Shown here: piece after piece, positions 17,732 through 26,463 of the stretch
How positions within the stretch are numbered: position 1 is the stretch's first letter
Layout: the number at the start of each line of letters is the position of its first letter
Assembly: GCF_020091405.1 (NCBI RefSeq)
Contig: NZ_CP081903.1
Coordinates: 3,968,501 to 4,032,500, forward strand
Direction of reading: 5' to 3'
DNA: 64,000 nt
From: Bacteroides cellulosilyticus
GTDB taxonomy: Bacteria; Bacteroidota; Bacteroidia; Bacteroidales; Bacteroidaceae
Made by a program: the position numbers and the translations under genes
Notes under the pieces: model-generated
What the model was told of the DNA's origin: nothing
What the model saw: only the letters and a program-made list of their open reading frames with translations
Database searches by the model: none

Positions 17732-19288
17732 ATGAAACTTCATCGTTTCTTCATAATTTTTCTGAGCCTGCTTCTCATTACCTGTGGCATGAGGGCGGAC
17801 GGAGGAGATGTGTTGGAACGTATCATCCGGTTGCCCGGGACGAAAGGAACGGTATATTCCCTGTTGAGCAAAGTGTCTGAACAATCCGGTTATCTTTTTG
17901 TATACGACAGTAAAGTGGTGAACAATGACGTCGAAATCAAGACAAAAAAGAAAAACTGTACGGTCCGGCAGGCCATCTATGAAATTGTAGGCGACCGGAC
18001 ATTAGAACTGAAAGTGATAGGAAATCACATCTTGATTCTGCCTCCTGCGGAGAAGGTCGTACGGAAGCGGAAAGTCTCGGAAGAGACACCCTTGCCAACC
18101 TATTTCACCATTACCGGCCTTTTGCGGGATAAAGAAACGAGTGATCCCGTTGTGAGTGCGTCGGTCATTCTTCAAGGAACTTCAATAGGTAATATTACAA
18201 ATAAGAACGGGGAGTTCAGGCTCAACCTGCCTGACTCCCTGAAAAATGGCAAGCTTTCTTTTTCCCATTTAGGATATGTTGCACAAAGCATTGAAGCATC
18301 TACGCTGATTGGCCGGGACAATGTGTTGAGCCTGGAACCTAAAATAGTTCCTTTGCAGGAAGTGCTGATACGGTTGGTGGAACCCAAGAAACTATTGCGT
18401 GAAATGGTAAATCAGCGTGGGGAAAACTATTCATTGAATCCCGCTTATCTGACTACGTTCTACCGGGAGGGGGTGCAGTTGAAAAATAAATTCCAGAGCT
18501 TGACGGAAGCTGTTTTCAAAGTTTATAAATCTTCTTTGCCGGAGATTAACGTATCCGATCAGGTGAAGCTGCTAAAGATGAGTAAGATTGATAACCGGGA
18601 GAGTACAGACAGTCTGGTTGCTAAGATCAGGGCCGGTATCCAGGCTTGTTTGCAGTTGGATATAATGAAAGACCTGCCGGATTTTCTGTCGGTTGATGCG
18701 GAAGATAATCCGTATATGTATACCTCCGGTGACATTGCATTCATAGATGACCGCTGTGTCAATGTGGTTTATTTTGAGCAGAAGCGGAGTGTCAGGACGC
18801 CTCTTTATTGTGGGGCGTTGTATATTGATTCTGAGAATAGCGCTTTGGTGCAGGCCCGCATTGAGATAAATCCCAAGTACATCAAGGAGGCTACACGTAT
18901 CTTTGTCGTCAGACAGGCACCAAAGATAAATCTGACGACACAGAAGGTGGTATATACTATTTCGTATAAACCGTGGAAAGGTACTTATTATATCCATCAT
19001 ATCCGTGGTGACCTGTACTTCAAGATGAAGCGGAAACGTTTTTTCTTTAGCAACCCTATTTTGCATACTTGGTTCGAAATGGTGACTTGTCTGGTGGATA
19101 CGGAGAATGTAACCCGCTTCTCCCGAGCTGAAAGATTGCCTCCCCGCACCGTACTTGCAGATGAAGAGTTTAAGTATGATGAACATTTCTGGGAGGACTT
19201 CAACGTTATTCCACTGGAGGAAGAACTCAGCAGAATTATAGAGAAAGTAGCGTTAAAGATAGAAAAAATAGATCATCAGGAGGAATAA
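17732..19288 (+). CDS. STN plus CarboxypepD_reg-like exported protein
   Basis: The protein has 518 residues. After a signal peptide (residues 1-22), residues about 33-105 form an STN (secretin/TonB short N-terminal) domain (KGTVYSLLSKVSEQSGYLFVYDS), the module that contacts FecR in transenvelope signalling. A CarboxypepD_reg-like domain follows (ITGLLRDKETSDPVVSASV, SHLGYVAQS) and then the region shared with the 14999 protein (LTTFYREGVQLKNKFQSLTEAVF). A plug and beta-barrel are missing, so it is not a TonB-dependent receptor in the usual sense. It probably signals to FecR without transport, a guess from domains and order. Confidence 0.85.
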   Translation: MKLHRFFIIFLSLLLITCGMRADGGDVLERIIRLPGTKGTVYSLLSKVSEQSGYLFVYDSKVVNNDVEIKTKKKNCTVRQAIYEIVGDRTLELKVIGNHILILPPAEKVVRKRKVSEETPLPTYFTITGLLRDKETSDPVVSASVILQGTSIGNITNKNGEFRLNLPDSLKNGKLSFSHLGYVAQSIEASTLIGRDNVLSLEPKIVPLQEVLIRLVEPKKLLREMVNQRGENYSLNPAYLTTFYREGVQLKNKFQSLTEAVFKVYKSSLPEINVSDQVKLLKMSKIDNRESTDSLVAKIRAGIQACLQLDIMKDLPDFLSVDAEDNPYMYTSGDIAFIDDRCVNVVYFEQKRSVRTPLYCGALYIDSENSALVQARIEINPKYIKEATRIFVVRQAPKINLTTQKVVYTISYKPWKGTYYIHHIRGDLYFKMKRKRFFFSNPILHTWFEMVTCLVDTENVTRFSRAERLPPRTVLADEEFKYDEHFWEDFNVIPLEEELSRIIEKVALKIEKIDHQEE

Positions 19289-19343
19289 GATAATCCGGAT
19301 AATTGTAATTTTGCAGCCGGAATCAATAAGTATTAGTAGAAAG

Positions 19344-19520
19344 ATGGAATTGCCTAAAGACCCGATGATGCTTTTCAGCTTCATCAATACGAAATTGCGT
19401 GACTGTTATTCTTCATTGGATGAACTCTGTGATGATATGAATGTCAATAAAGAGACGATTGTAGGACTGTTGCAGTCAGCCGGATTTGAATATAGCGCAG
19501 AACATAATAAGTTCTGGTAA
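19344..19520 (+). CDS. DUF4250 domain protein
   Basis: A 58-residue protein starting MELPKDPMMLFSFINTKLRDCYSSLDELC, which I recognise as DUF4250, a small conserved family of unknown function with a helix-turn-helix-like core (DDMNVNKETIVGLLQSAGFEYS). An in-frame ATG at 19311 overlaps a -7 box (TAATTTTG, 19306-19313), so the internal start at 19344 is preferred. It is convergent with the DUF4421 gene. Confidence 0.85.
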   Translation: MELPKDPMMLFSFINTKLRDCYSSLDELCDDMNVNKETIVGLLQSAGFEYSAEHNKFW

Positions 19521-19532
19521 TCTGCAGATAGA

Positions 19533-20633
19533 TTATTTTTTCTTCCGGTGCTCTTTCTTCAGATAGAAGTTGAATCCGGCATATATTTGCAACGTCCCGA
19601 ATCCATTGTTCAGGGAGAAGTTATCCCGGTAATAATCATACGTCCTGCCCAGAAAGGAAGTACCTACAAAATATTTGCTGTTATTGTATACAACGCCCGC
19701 CCGTAATATAAAATCAATATTGAAGTTCTTGTACCAGTCGCTGGGCTCTTCTGTGTCTTTCTCTATGCGCGACGTCTTGTAAGCAACAGCCGGACTGAGC
19801 GACAGGCATGCCAGACAGTTACGGGCAAATACCCAGTTATAGGCATATCCGAAATTGAGGCTGATATTGGTATATTTTATGTGTCTGACCTTCATTCCGG
19901 GACTCATCGTTTCCTGAATGATTTCGGGCAGCTTGGCATAATCAAACTTCAAATTATGCGTAGATACCGAAAGACCGGCTATGAGTGTACCTGCATTCCG
20001 ACGTTGGTTGGTGGACTGGCTGAAAGCTGCCGGATAGGAGAAATGCCGGTTGTTGAAGATATAATATAAGTTGAATCCTTTCATATTTACTTTCAGACCG
20101 TTGAAGTCTTCCGAATAATTAGAAGGAACACGGTCGGAAAAGCCTGTTACTTCATGGATCTTGTAATCGTTACCTGTGCGACGATAGAAAATATCCACCC
20201 CTAACTTGGAACTGTAAAGGCTGAGGTCAAATTCTGTCCCTCTGTTTTTCCCGCTTTTCTTTCCAAGGAGTCCGTCCGTATCTACTGACCATCCTAAAAA
20301 TATCCAGCGCCAACCAAAGTAAGCCCCTATCTTGTTGCGAGGGTTGGGGGTGAAGCGGAGCCGTTGGGGTTCGGGGGCGGCGGTACCTACGGAGTAATAT
20401 TCGTAGTTTGTGAAATGATCGAACATCAAGGCATAGTTGTATCGGTTGGGGCTTATATAAGTTGTGTCGAAGTCATTGAAGTTGAGGAATTTCTTTATAG
20501 CTTTCATGAAGGCCCCCTGATGCTTTTCGGTACTAAGGCTATCGAGTGCGGTAGAACTTTCCTCTTCGTTTTGCGCAAACAAAGAGAAGGGTAACAATAT
20601 CCACAGGCAGAAGATAAGTCTTTTCAGCATCAA
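19533..20633 (-). CDS. DUF4421 outer-membrane-like protein
   Basis: The protein has 366 residues with a signal peptide (MMLKRLIFCLWILLPFSLFAQ). The alternating aromatic and polar pattern, with strands such as IGAYFGWRWIFLGWSVD, FDLSLYSSKLGVDIFYRR and TLQIYAGFNFYLKKEHRKKK ending at the C-terminus, suggests an outer-membrane beta-barrel. It matches my recollection of DUF4421, a Bacteroidales family of unknown function. It is transcribed singly and converges on DUF4250. Confidence 0.8.
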   Translation of the reverse strand: MMLKRLIFCLWILLPFSLFAQNEEESSTALDSLSTEKHQGAFMKAIKKFLNFNDFDTTYISPNRYNYALMFDHFTNYEYYSVGTAAPEPQRLRFTPNPRNKIGAYFGWRWIFLGWSVDTDGLLGKKSGKNRGTEFDLSLYSSKLGVDIFYRRTGNDYKIHEVTGFSDRVPSNYSEDFNGLKVNMKGFNLYYIFNNRHFSYPAAFSQSTNQRRNAGTLIAGLSVSTHNLKFDYAKLPEIIQETMSPGMKVRHIKYTNISLNFGYAYNWVFARNCLACLSLSPAVAYKTSRIEKDTEEPSDWYKNFNIDFILRAGVVYNNSKYFVGTSFLGRTYDYYRDNFSLNNGFGTLQIYAGFNFYLKKEHRKKK

Positions 20634-20807
20634 TCTTATTTCTTAATTAATAGTTCGAGTCTCTATGCTATAAACAACGCAAAAAGAAAAAGTGCAATTG
20701 TTCTATTTGCGAATTTAACAGTTCTTTTGCATATATCCAATAATATGGAGGGATTGTTTCATTATACCTCTTCTTTTTCGTCGTTCCTCCTCGTCTGTAG
20801 TTTCACC

Positions 20808-20883
20808 GCTTGAAACTGTTGGTTTCAAAGCATGAAACTCTTGGTTTCTCGGCATGAAACTATGAGTTTCAAGCAATGAAACA
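20808..20883. repeat. Tandem array of 22-bp units with inner palindrome
   Basis: Units are GCTTGAAACTGTTGGTTTCAAA, GCATGAAACTCTTGGTTTCTCG, then GCATGAAACTATGAGTTTCAA (21 nt) and a partial GCAATGAAAC. Each unit contains GAAACT facing AGTTTC or GGTTTC, so single units can form small hairpins or act as dyad binding sites. Confidence 0.85.
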
Positions 20884-20987
20884 AATCAGAAAATGCAGAG
20901 GTTAATATAATCGGACAGATAATGCAGAGAAAGGAGATACAGTGTTAGCAATAGGTTATTACTACACTTACCAATATTGCATCAGTC

Positions 20988-21026
20988 AAAGATTCGTTGT
21001 GTTAATTATTAACACAACGAATCTTT
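20988..21026. repeat. Perfect 39-nt palindrome
   Basis: The 19-nt arms aaagattcgttgtgttaat and attaacacaacgaatcttt flank a single t. As RNA this is a very stable hairpin but it lacks a following T-run; as DNA it is an ideal dyad operator. Confidence 0.9.
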
Positions 21027-21091
21027 AATAGTTAACAAAAATATAGTGTCTATTAAAACATGTTGTAATATGTTGTAGATCACCTTGAAAA

Positions 21092-21122
21092 TTTGGAGAT
21101 ATCCTCAAAGTCCGTATCTTTG
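21092..21122 (+). promoter_or_regulatory. Consensus Bacteroides promoter
   Basis: TTTG at 21092-21095, a 19-nt spacer and TATCTTTG at 21115-21122: an exact match to the -33/-7 consensus, with no protein gene downstream on this strand. Confidence 0.85.
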
Positions 21123-21127
21123 CAATG

Positions 21128-21194
21128 TGTTTTTCATAGTATTAGATTTAAGGTTAACAAAAGATTGGCTGTCTGGGATAGATAGCCTTTTTTT
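21128..21194 (+). ncRNA. Candidate short stand-alone RNA
   Basis: A transcript of about 67 nt is bounded by the consensus promoter at 21092-21122 and a terminator hairpin (ggctgtct...agatagcc, then seven T, 21167-21194). The leader tttcatagtattagattt followed by aaggttaacaaaag looks like a sequence I have met repeatedly in Bacteroides genomes, but I cannot name an Rfam family. The next gene is on the other strand, so this is not a 5' UTR. Confidence 0.55.
21167..21194 (+). terminator. Intrinsic terminator of the candidate RNA
   Basis: An 8-bp stem with one G-U pair (ggctgtct / agatagcc) around a short loop, followed directly by a run of seven T. Confidence 0.75.
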
Positions 21195-21209
21195 ATAGAT
21201 ATAAGTGAA

Positions 21210-21437
21210 CTACATATCGGGTACCTTTATCTTTTCCGGATTTTCTTCCCGATATCTTTTGAAATCATTCTCTATCAAGTCTCTCAAATCTTTAAGAAAC
21301 TCTTCGCTACACTCTTCTTTTGCCAGGGAATAGTAGTATTCCAAAGTTTGCAATGCAAACTTATCTTTCCCAATCAGGGCAAATGCAGGAATTTCATTCT
21401 TTACTGCATTGCGTACTAATACTGCTTGATCTCTCAT
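21210..21437 (-). CDS. Small conserved-looking protein, unknown function
   Basis: The protein has 75 residues (MRDQAVLVRNAVKNEIPAFALIG...), soluble and helix-rich with a charged C-terminus (ENDFKRYREENPEKIKVPD). Its ATG overlaps the stop of the acetyltransferase gene in an ATGA arrangement (21434-21437), which supports it as a real, translationally coupled gene. I do not recognise the family. Confidence 0.65.
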   Translation of the reverse strand: MRDQAVLVRNAVKNEIPAFALIGKDKFALQTLEYYYSLAKEECSEEFLKDLRDLIENDFKRYREENPEKIKVPDM

Positions 21438-21979
21438 AATGAATTTTGTTTATGCAGAATATATGATTCGTTATCAGTCTTGAGGAGTGAATACATCTTC
21501 ATATCCAGAATCTGCCCGTTCTTGACTGCATTACTTCTGAGTGTTCCTTCATTTTTGAATCCGCTTTTTTCAAGAATCCGGCAGGAGGCGATATTATAGC
21601 TAAACGGCTCTGCAAAAATACGGAGGATATCAGTGTTACTAAAAACATACTGGCAGGTCTGTTTGATGGCGCAGGTTCCCAAGCCTTTGCCCCAAAAAGG
21701 TTCTGCTATATAATAGCCTATTTCGGCAGTCAGCGAGTGGATGTTATCTTTGCGAAACACACCAATGCTTCCCACTACTTTGTCATCAGCGGTGATGGCG
21801 AAGGCGAAAATACTGTTCTTATCGGCCTTCAGCATTTCATTGATATAATATTTTGCATCGTCTTCAGTGTAGGGATAAGGCAGACCGTCCCGAAGGTTGT
21901 CCTGAATGTTTTTGTTATTTAAGGTTGCTGCAAGTTCGGCGGCATCATCTATTTTCCATATTCTGATTTTACATTCCAT
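21434..21979 (-). CDS. GNAT-family N-acetyltransferase (RimJ/RimL-like)
   Basis: The protein has 181 residues. It shows Acetyltransf_3-type features: RIWKIDDAAELAATLNN, DNLRDGLPYPYTEDDAKYYI near the N-terminus, then KVVGSIGVFR, AEIGYYIAEPFWGKGLGT (acetyl-CoA pyrophosphate loop) and NIASCRILEKSGFKNEGTLR. Members acetylate amines on proteins or small molecules from acetyl-CoA; the substrate cannot be told. A minus-strand TATCTTTG at 22027-22034 is a fitting -7 box. It is coupled to the small gene downstream. Confidence 0.9.
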   Translation of the reverse strand: MECKIRIWKIDDAAELAATLNNKNIQDNLRDGLPYPYTEDDAKYYINEMLKADKNSIFAFAITADDKVVGSIGVFRKDNIHSLTAEIGYYIAEPFWGKGLGTCAIKQTCQYVFSNTDILRIFAEPFSYNIASCRILEKSGFKNEGTLRSNAVKNGQILDMKMYSLLKTDNESYILHKQNSL

Positions 21980-22140
21980 ATCGATATCCTTCTTTTTTAA
22001 TTAATCTGAAACGGGAGAGTTGCCGGCAAAGATAAGAAACTTTATTTTTAACCACTTATTTAATAAATGCAAAATGTGAACTTCCCGATTTAACTTCATC
22101 CTTCTTTCTGTTTCTAACCTAATAAAGCTAAGAAACTGAA

Positions 22141-22683
22141 TTGATGATAAACGAGGATAAGATCCGGCAGGTATATGCTTCCGACCCGAAGAAAGGGTTT
22201 AAGATGCTGATGGATAACTTCCAGGTACCTATATATAATTATATACGGCGTTTGGTTGTGTCGCACGAGGATGCAGAAGATGTTCTTCAGGAAGTCTTTA
22301 TCCGGGTGTACCGTAATTTGGACCAGTTTCGTGGTGAAAGCTCGCTGAGTACCTGGATATACAGGATTGCAACCAATGAAAGTTTGCGCTTGCTGAATAC
22401 ACGAAAGGATGAAGAAGCAATTCCTGCCGAAGAAGTACAAGAGGAACTGATAGGTAAACTGAGGGCTTCCGATTATATTGATTACGAAAATGAACTGGCA
22501 GTCAAGTTTCAGGAAGCCATACTGAGTTTGCCCGAAAAACAACGGCTAATATTCAACCTACGCTATTACGATGAGCTCGATTATGAAGAAATCAGCCGTA
22601 TACTGGATAGTAAGGTCGATACTCTCAAAGTGAATTATCACTATGCGAAAGAAAAAATAAAAGAATACATCTTAAACAGATAG
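22141..22683 (+). CDS. ECF RNA polymerase sigma factor
   Basis: The protein has 180 residues. Region 2 (MLMDNFQVPIYNYIRRLVVSHEDAEDVLQEVFIRVYRNLDQFRGESSLSTWIYRIATNE) and region 4 (LPEKQRLIFNLRYYDELDYEEISRILDSKVDTLKVNYHYAKEKI) are both complete; this is a RpoE-like ECF, different from the FecR-partnered one at 16307. It starts a four-gene rightward operon with a membrane protein, a Spy/CpxP-like protein and a TonB-type receptor, a layout typical of envelope-stress sigma loci. ATG at 22144 is an equally possible start. Confidence 0.93.
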   Translation: MMINEDKIRQVYASDPKKGFKMLMDNFQVPIYNYIRRLVVSHEDAEDVLQEVFIRVYRNLDQFRGESSLSTWIYRIATNESLRLLNTRKDEEAIPAEEVQEELIGKLRASDYIDYENELAVKFQEAILSLPEKQRLIFNLRYYDELDYEEISRILDSKVDTLKVNYHYAKEKIKEYILNR

Positions 22684-22687
22684 GACG

Positions 22688-23041
22688 ATGAATAAAGAAT
22701 TTGATTTTGACGATATCGGTAAAAAGACACCTTACCGCACTCCTGATAATTTTTTTGAGGATATGCAGCAGAAGGTGATGGAACGTACTTGCGGCGGGCA
22801 ACGCCGGAAACATCGTTTACAGATAATGTTCTCTACTGCCATAGCGGCAGCTGCAATACTGGCAGGGGTATTGTTTGTTCCGTCTTATCTCCGGACGGAA
22901 GATGCACCTGCAGGAACTTCGGATATGCTGGCTATAGAAAGAAGTAGCAGCGATCCGGTTGATAAATGGATTCACGAACTGTCGGATGAGGAGTTGGAAG
23001 AGCTCGTCAACTTCTCTGAGAATGACATATTTTTAAATTAG
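22688..23041 (+). CDS. Putative small anti-sigma-like membrane protein
   Basis: The protein has 117 residues and starts 4 nt after the sigma stop. The N-terminal 38 residues are cytoplasmic and acidic (MNKEFDFDDIGKKTPYRTPDNFFEDMQQKVMER), a single helix spans about residues 46-65 (MFSTAIAAAAILAGVLFVPSYL), and the tail ends in an acidic SDEELEELVNFSENDIFL. Size, topology and position fit an anti-sigma factor for the 22141 product, but no zinc or FecR motif is present, so function is inferred from context. Confidence 0.7.
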   Translation: MNKEFDFDDIGKKTPYRTPDNFFEDMQQKVMERTCGGQRRKHRLQIMFSTAIAAAAILAGVLFVPSYLRTEDAPAGTSDMLAIERSSSDPVDKWIHELSDEELEELVNFSENDIFLN

Positions 23042-23065
23042 GTATTAATTAAAAACAAGAAGATT

Positions 23066-23608
23066 ATGAAGACTAAGTTTATTTATGTAATTTTGGCTGC
23101 CCTCCTGATTGGTAGCCAGACAATTTCTGCTCAGAACAAGGATAACAAAACCAATAAGCAACGTCCTACACCTGAACAAATGATTCAAAGACAAGCCAAT
23201 CAGATGGTGACGAAACTGATGCTAGATGATGCAACAGCTGCCAAGTTCACTCCGGTTTACGAAAAATATCTGAAAGATTTGCGCGAATGCCGGATGATGA
23301 ACCGCAGGGAAAGGCCCAGGAACAATAATGCGGAAGCAACCCCGGCTACCAAACCTGTACTGACAGATGCGGAAATAGAAAAGCAGATCAAGGATCAGTT
23401 TGCGCAAAGCCGTAAGATACTGGATATTCGCGAGAAATATTATAATGAATTCCGCAAGATTCTGTCTCCCAAGCAGATTGCAAAAATCTATCAGACAGAA
23501 AGAAGCAATGCGAATAAATTCAGAAAAGAATTTGACAGAAGAAAAGGTCAGAAACATGGTCAAGGAAAACGGCCGGCTCATGCAAGACCAGCTTCAAATA
23601 ATAAATAA
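23066..23608 (+). CDS. Spy/CpxP-like periplasmic protein
   Basis: The protein has 180 residues with a signal peptide (MKTKFIYVILAALLIGSQTISAQ). It is rich in helix formers with QMIQRQANQMVTKLMLDDATAAKFTPVYEKYL, then a second helical block ending in LSPKQIAKIYQTERSNANKFRKEF, and a basic tail (KGQKHGQGKRPAHARP). This pattern resembles LTXXQ/Spy-like chaperones that respond to envelope stress. It is third in the ECF sigma operon, consistent with a stress regulon. Confidence 0.75.
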   Translation: MKTKFIYVILAALLIGSQTISAQNKDNKTNKQRPTPEQMIQRQANQMVTKLMLDDATAAKFTPVYEKYLKDLRECRMMNRRERPRNNNAEATPATKPVLTDAEIEKQIKDQFAQSRKILDIREKYYNEFRKILSPKQIAKIYQTERSNANKFRKEFDRRKGQKHGQGKRPAHARPASNNK

Positions 23609-23639
23609 CATTTTTCATTAAACTACTTGGTAAACACGA

Positions 23640-26387
23640 ATGGACCATGGCAGGCATACATATTTGACTTTCCGGAACATCTTAATCTATGTTGTTTTGT
23701 TGTGGTCAGGTATGACCGTTCATGCACAGTCCGGCAAAGGAAGCTTTGCCGGACGTGTTGTTGATAAGGATACGAAGCAGCCGGTGGGGCATGCGGCGGT
23801 ACGTTTGTTAACCTTGCCAGACAGTACTTTTCTTGCAGGTGTAGCCACTACGGACGACGGTAAATTCAGGATGCCGGTTGTCTGGCCCAAAGACAAGAAA
23901 TTGCTTTTAGAGATTTCTTTCATTGGCTATACCACTTTTTCTAAATCTATTCCCTCTTCATTCAGAGGTACTTCGCAGAACTTGGGTGATATTGCACTAT
24001 TTTCCGATGGCATTTTGTTGGGTGAAACGGTAGTGGTGGGTAAAGCTCCTCTGGCAGTTACCGAACAGGATACCACGGTCTTCAATGCCTCTGCCTATCG
24101 TACCCCCGAAGGTTCCATGCTCGAAGATCTTGTAAAACAATTGCCCGGTGGAGAGATAGATGGCGATGGAAAGCTGTTGATTCATGGCAAGGAAGTTAAG
24201 AAGATATTGGTAGACGGCAAAGAGTTCTTTGCGGATGATCCGAAAGCTGCCCTGAAAAATCTGCCGGTAGAAATGGTGGAGAAGCTGAGAACTTATGAAC
24301 GTAAATCCGATTTGGCACGTCTGACCGGAATTGATGACGGGGATGAGGAAATGATACTTGACCTGGGGGTGAAAAAGGACATGAAGAAAGGATGGATGGA
24401 TAATTTCATGGCAGGCACGGGCAACAAAGGGCGGTATGAACTTGCCAATACCCTGAACCGCTTCCGGGATAATTCCCAACTTACTATTATCGGCAATCTG
24501 AATAACACCAACAATCAAGGCTTCTCGGAGTTGCAACGGGAGTCATCGGCTGCCAGTGGAAATATCCTGAATAGGGTGGGACTGGTTACCTCACATTCTT
24601 TAGGTATGAATTTCACTCATGACTGGGACAGAGTGAAGCTTCGCTCCAATGTGCAATATACGGGTACCGACCGTTCGGAGGATAATAGTACTACGGTGGA
24701 TAATTTCCTGAAACAGGATAAATCGATAAGCCACAGCACTAACAGCAATCACATGAAGAACCACAACCTGACGGCGAATGCTTATCTGGAATGGAAAATA
24801 GATTCAGTCACCAATCTGGTGTTTCGTCCGCAATATCGCTATGTGGCAAGTGACAGGAGGAATAGTGGATATCAACAGAGTTGGTCGGACGAAACACTTC
24901 TGAATGAGAGAACGGCTTCTAATCTTTACGATAATTCCCAGTATAATCTGACCTTCATGTTGCAAGTCAACCGTAAGTTCAGCCGTAAAGGACGGAATCT
25001 GGCTTTGAAAGTGGATTATGGAACGAATACTTCTTCTGCCGACAGGAAAAACTTTTCTACTACACATTATTTTAAGAATGATACAGAGAAAGTAGTCAAC
25101 CAGCGTGTGGATGATGAAGGTGACGGATATAATTATCGTCTGCAACTGGTGTATGTGGAGCCGTTGCCTAACCGTTACTTTCTTCAGTTTCGTTACAGTT
25201 ATCAATACCGGGTAACTAATTCGGACCGCTTTGTCTATAACTGGGATGAGGCAATGGAAGATTTTGTTGCCGATTACGATTCTCTGGCCAGTAATAGTTT
25301 TGAGAGCCAATACAGCACCCATCTTTTCAATATGGCTGTCCGTACTTCCCGGAAAAAGTACAACTACAATATAGGTGTCGATCTGGAACCCCAGAAACTG
25401 GATAGCCGTTCTTTTCTGGATGATGTTTCCAAGCATCAAATGAGTAAAACTGTTCTCAACTTTTCACCGACACTGAATTTCCGTTATAAGTTTTCCAAGC
25501 GTACACAGTTGCAGGCAATTTATAGAGGAAAAGGACGACAACCGAGTGTTCGTGACCTACAACCGGTTGCCGACATGACGAATCCATTGAATATCCGTAT
25601 CGGTAATCCTTCTTTGAAACCTTCATACACCAATACGTTTACACTGAATTATAATTCGTATAATGTGAAACATCAGCGCAACATGGTGGTATCTTTTTTT
25701 GTGGAGAATGTGCTCAATAGTGTAACGAACCAGGTGACTTACGACAGCGAAACGGGAGGCAGAACCACCATGCCTGTTAATTTGAATGGTAACTGGCGGG
25801 CATCAGGTGCACTTTCATTGAGCGGGCCTTTCAAGAACCGCAACTGGCTGTTTCGTACCTATTCCTATTTGCAATATAGGAATCAGAACGGGTATACCAC
25901 TCAGAACAAAGAAGAGCCGATGAAGAGTTCCGTGCAGCATCTTACGGCGCGTGAACGCCTGCAATTTACTTTTCGTACCCGGCAACTCGAACTGAGTGCG
26001 CGTGGAGAAGTGCTGTATAATAATTCGTATAATAACGTGAAAGATATGCGCACAGAAACGTTCGACTATCAACTTGGAGGAGACTTGCAGTATTATCTCC
26101 CCTGGGGATTCGAGTACAGCAGTGATCTCACATATTTTCTTCGTACCGGATATGGATACGACAGCAGTGGACGGAAGAACCTGATATGGAACTGCCAACT
26201 GTCGAAAGCTTTCTTGAAAAAGAAACAACTATTACTTCGTTTTAAGTTTTATGATATTCTTCGCCAGGAGATTTCCATGGTACGCACCATTTCGGCTACT
26301 GCCATACGTGATGCGGACTACAATGTATTGGGACGTTATTTTATGGTGCACACTATCCTGCGATTGAATATGATGGGGAAAAAGTAA
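23640..26387 (+). CDS. TonB-dependent receptor-like outer-membrane barrel protein
   Basis: The protein has 915 residues. A signal segment ends near VHAQ (about residue 30), followed by a CarboxypepD_reg-like domain (GSFAGRVVDKDTKQPVGHAAVRLL), a plug-like region (TTVFNASAYRTPEGSMLEDLVKQLPGGEID) and an outer-membrane barrel of the OMP_b-brl_3 type (RPQYRYVASDRR, LQAIYRGKGRQPSVRDLQPVADMTNPLNIRIGNPSLKPSYTN) to the C-terminus. It has no SusD partner. Being last in the ECF sigma operon, it may report on or repair envelope state, or import an unknown ligand. Confidence 0.88.
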   Translation: MDHGRHTYLTFRNILIYVVLLWSGMTVHAQSGKGSFAGRVVDKDTKQPVGHAAVRLLTLPDSTFLAGVATTDDGKFRMPVVWPKDKKLLLEISFIGYTTFSKSIPSSFRGTSQNLGDIALFSDGILLGETVVVGKAPLAVTEQDTTVFNASAYRTPEGSMLEDLVKQLPGGEIDGDGKLLIHGKEVKKILVDGKEFFADDPKAALKNLPVEMVEKLRTYERKSDLARLTGIDDGDEEMILDLGVKKDMKKGWMDNFMAGTGNKGRYELANTLNRFRDNSQLTIIGNLNNTNNQGFSELQRESSAASGNILNRVGLVTSHSLGMNFTHDWDRVKLRSNVQYTGTDRSEDNSTTVDNFLKQDKSISHSTNSNHMKNHNLTANAYLEWKIDSVTNLVFRPQYRYVASDRRNSGYQQSWSDETLLNERTASNLYDNSQYNLTFMLQVNRKFSRKGRNLALKVDYGTNTSSADRKNFSTTHYFKNDTEKVVNQRVDDEGDGYNYRLQLVYVEPLPNRYFLQFRYSYQYRVTNSDRFVYNWDEAMEDFVADYDSLASNSFESQYSTHLFNMAVRTSRKKYNYNIGVDLEPQKLDSRSFLDDVSKHQMSKTVLNFSPTLNFRYKFSKRTQLQAIYRGKGRQPSVRDLQPVADMTNPLNIRIGNPSLKPSYTNTFTLNYNSYNVKHQRNMVVSFFVENVLNSVTNQVTYDSETGGRTTMPVNLNGNWRASGALSLSGPFKNRNWLFRTYSYLQYRNQNGYTTQNKEEPMKSSVQHLTARERLQFTFRTRQLELSARGEVLYNNSYNNVKDMRTETFDYQLGGDLQYYLPWGFEYSSDLTYFLRTGYGYDSSGRKNLIWNCQLSKAFLKKKQLLLRFKFYDILRQEISMVRTISATAIRDADYNVLGRYFMVHTILRLNMMGKK

Positions 26388-26463
26388 AAAACGCAAAGTG
26401 TGGAAACTTCAACAGGGTTAATTTGTTGTAGATACTCAAATTAATAAAAGAAAACTCTGAGGA

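Larger units (their letters stand above)
20634..21209. other. Long intergenic region rich in repeats and a short transcript
   Basis: No protein gene is seen in this stretch. It holds three 22-bp palindromic units (20808-20883), a perfect 39-nt palindrome (20988-21026) and a promoter plus terminator pair bounding a likely small RNA (21092-21194). Confidence 0.75.

Noticed and set aside
18572..19186. Minus-strand frame of 204 codons
   Set aside because: It is antisense to the STN/CarboxypepD gene, which has clear domains and operon context.
20808..20883. CRISPR-like array
   Set aside because: Contiguous units without unique spacers; too short.
24804..25439. Minus-strand frame of 211 codons
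   Set aside because: Antisense to the TonB-type receptor; no features.
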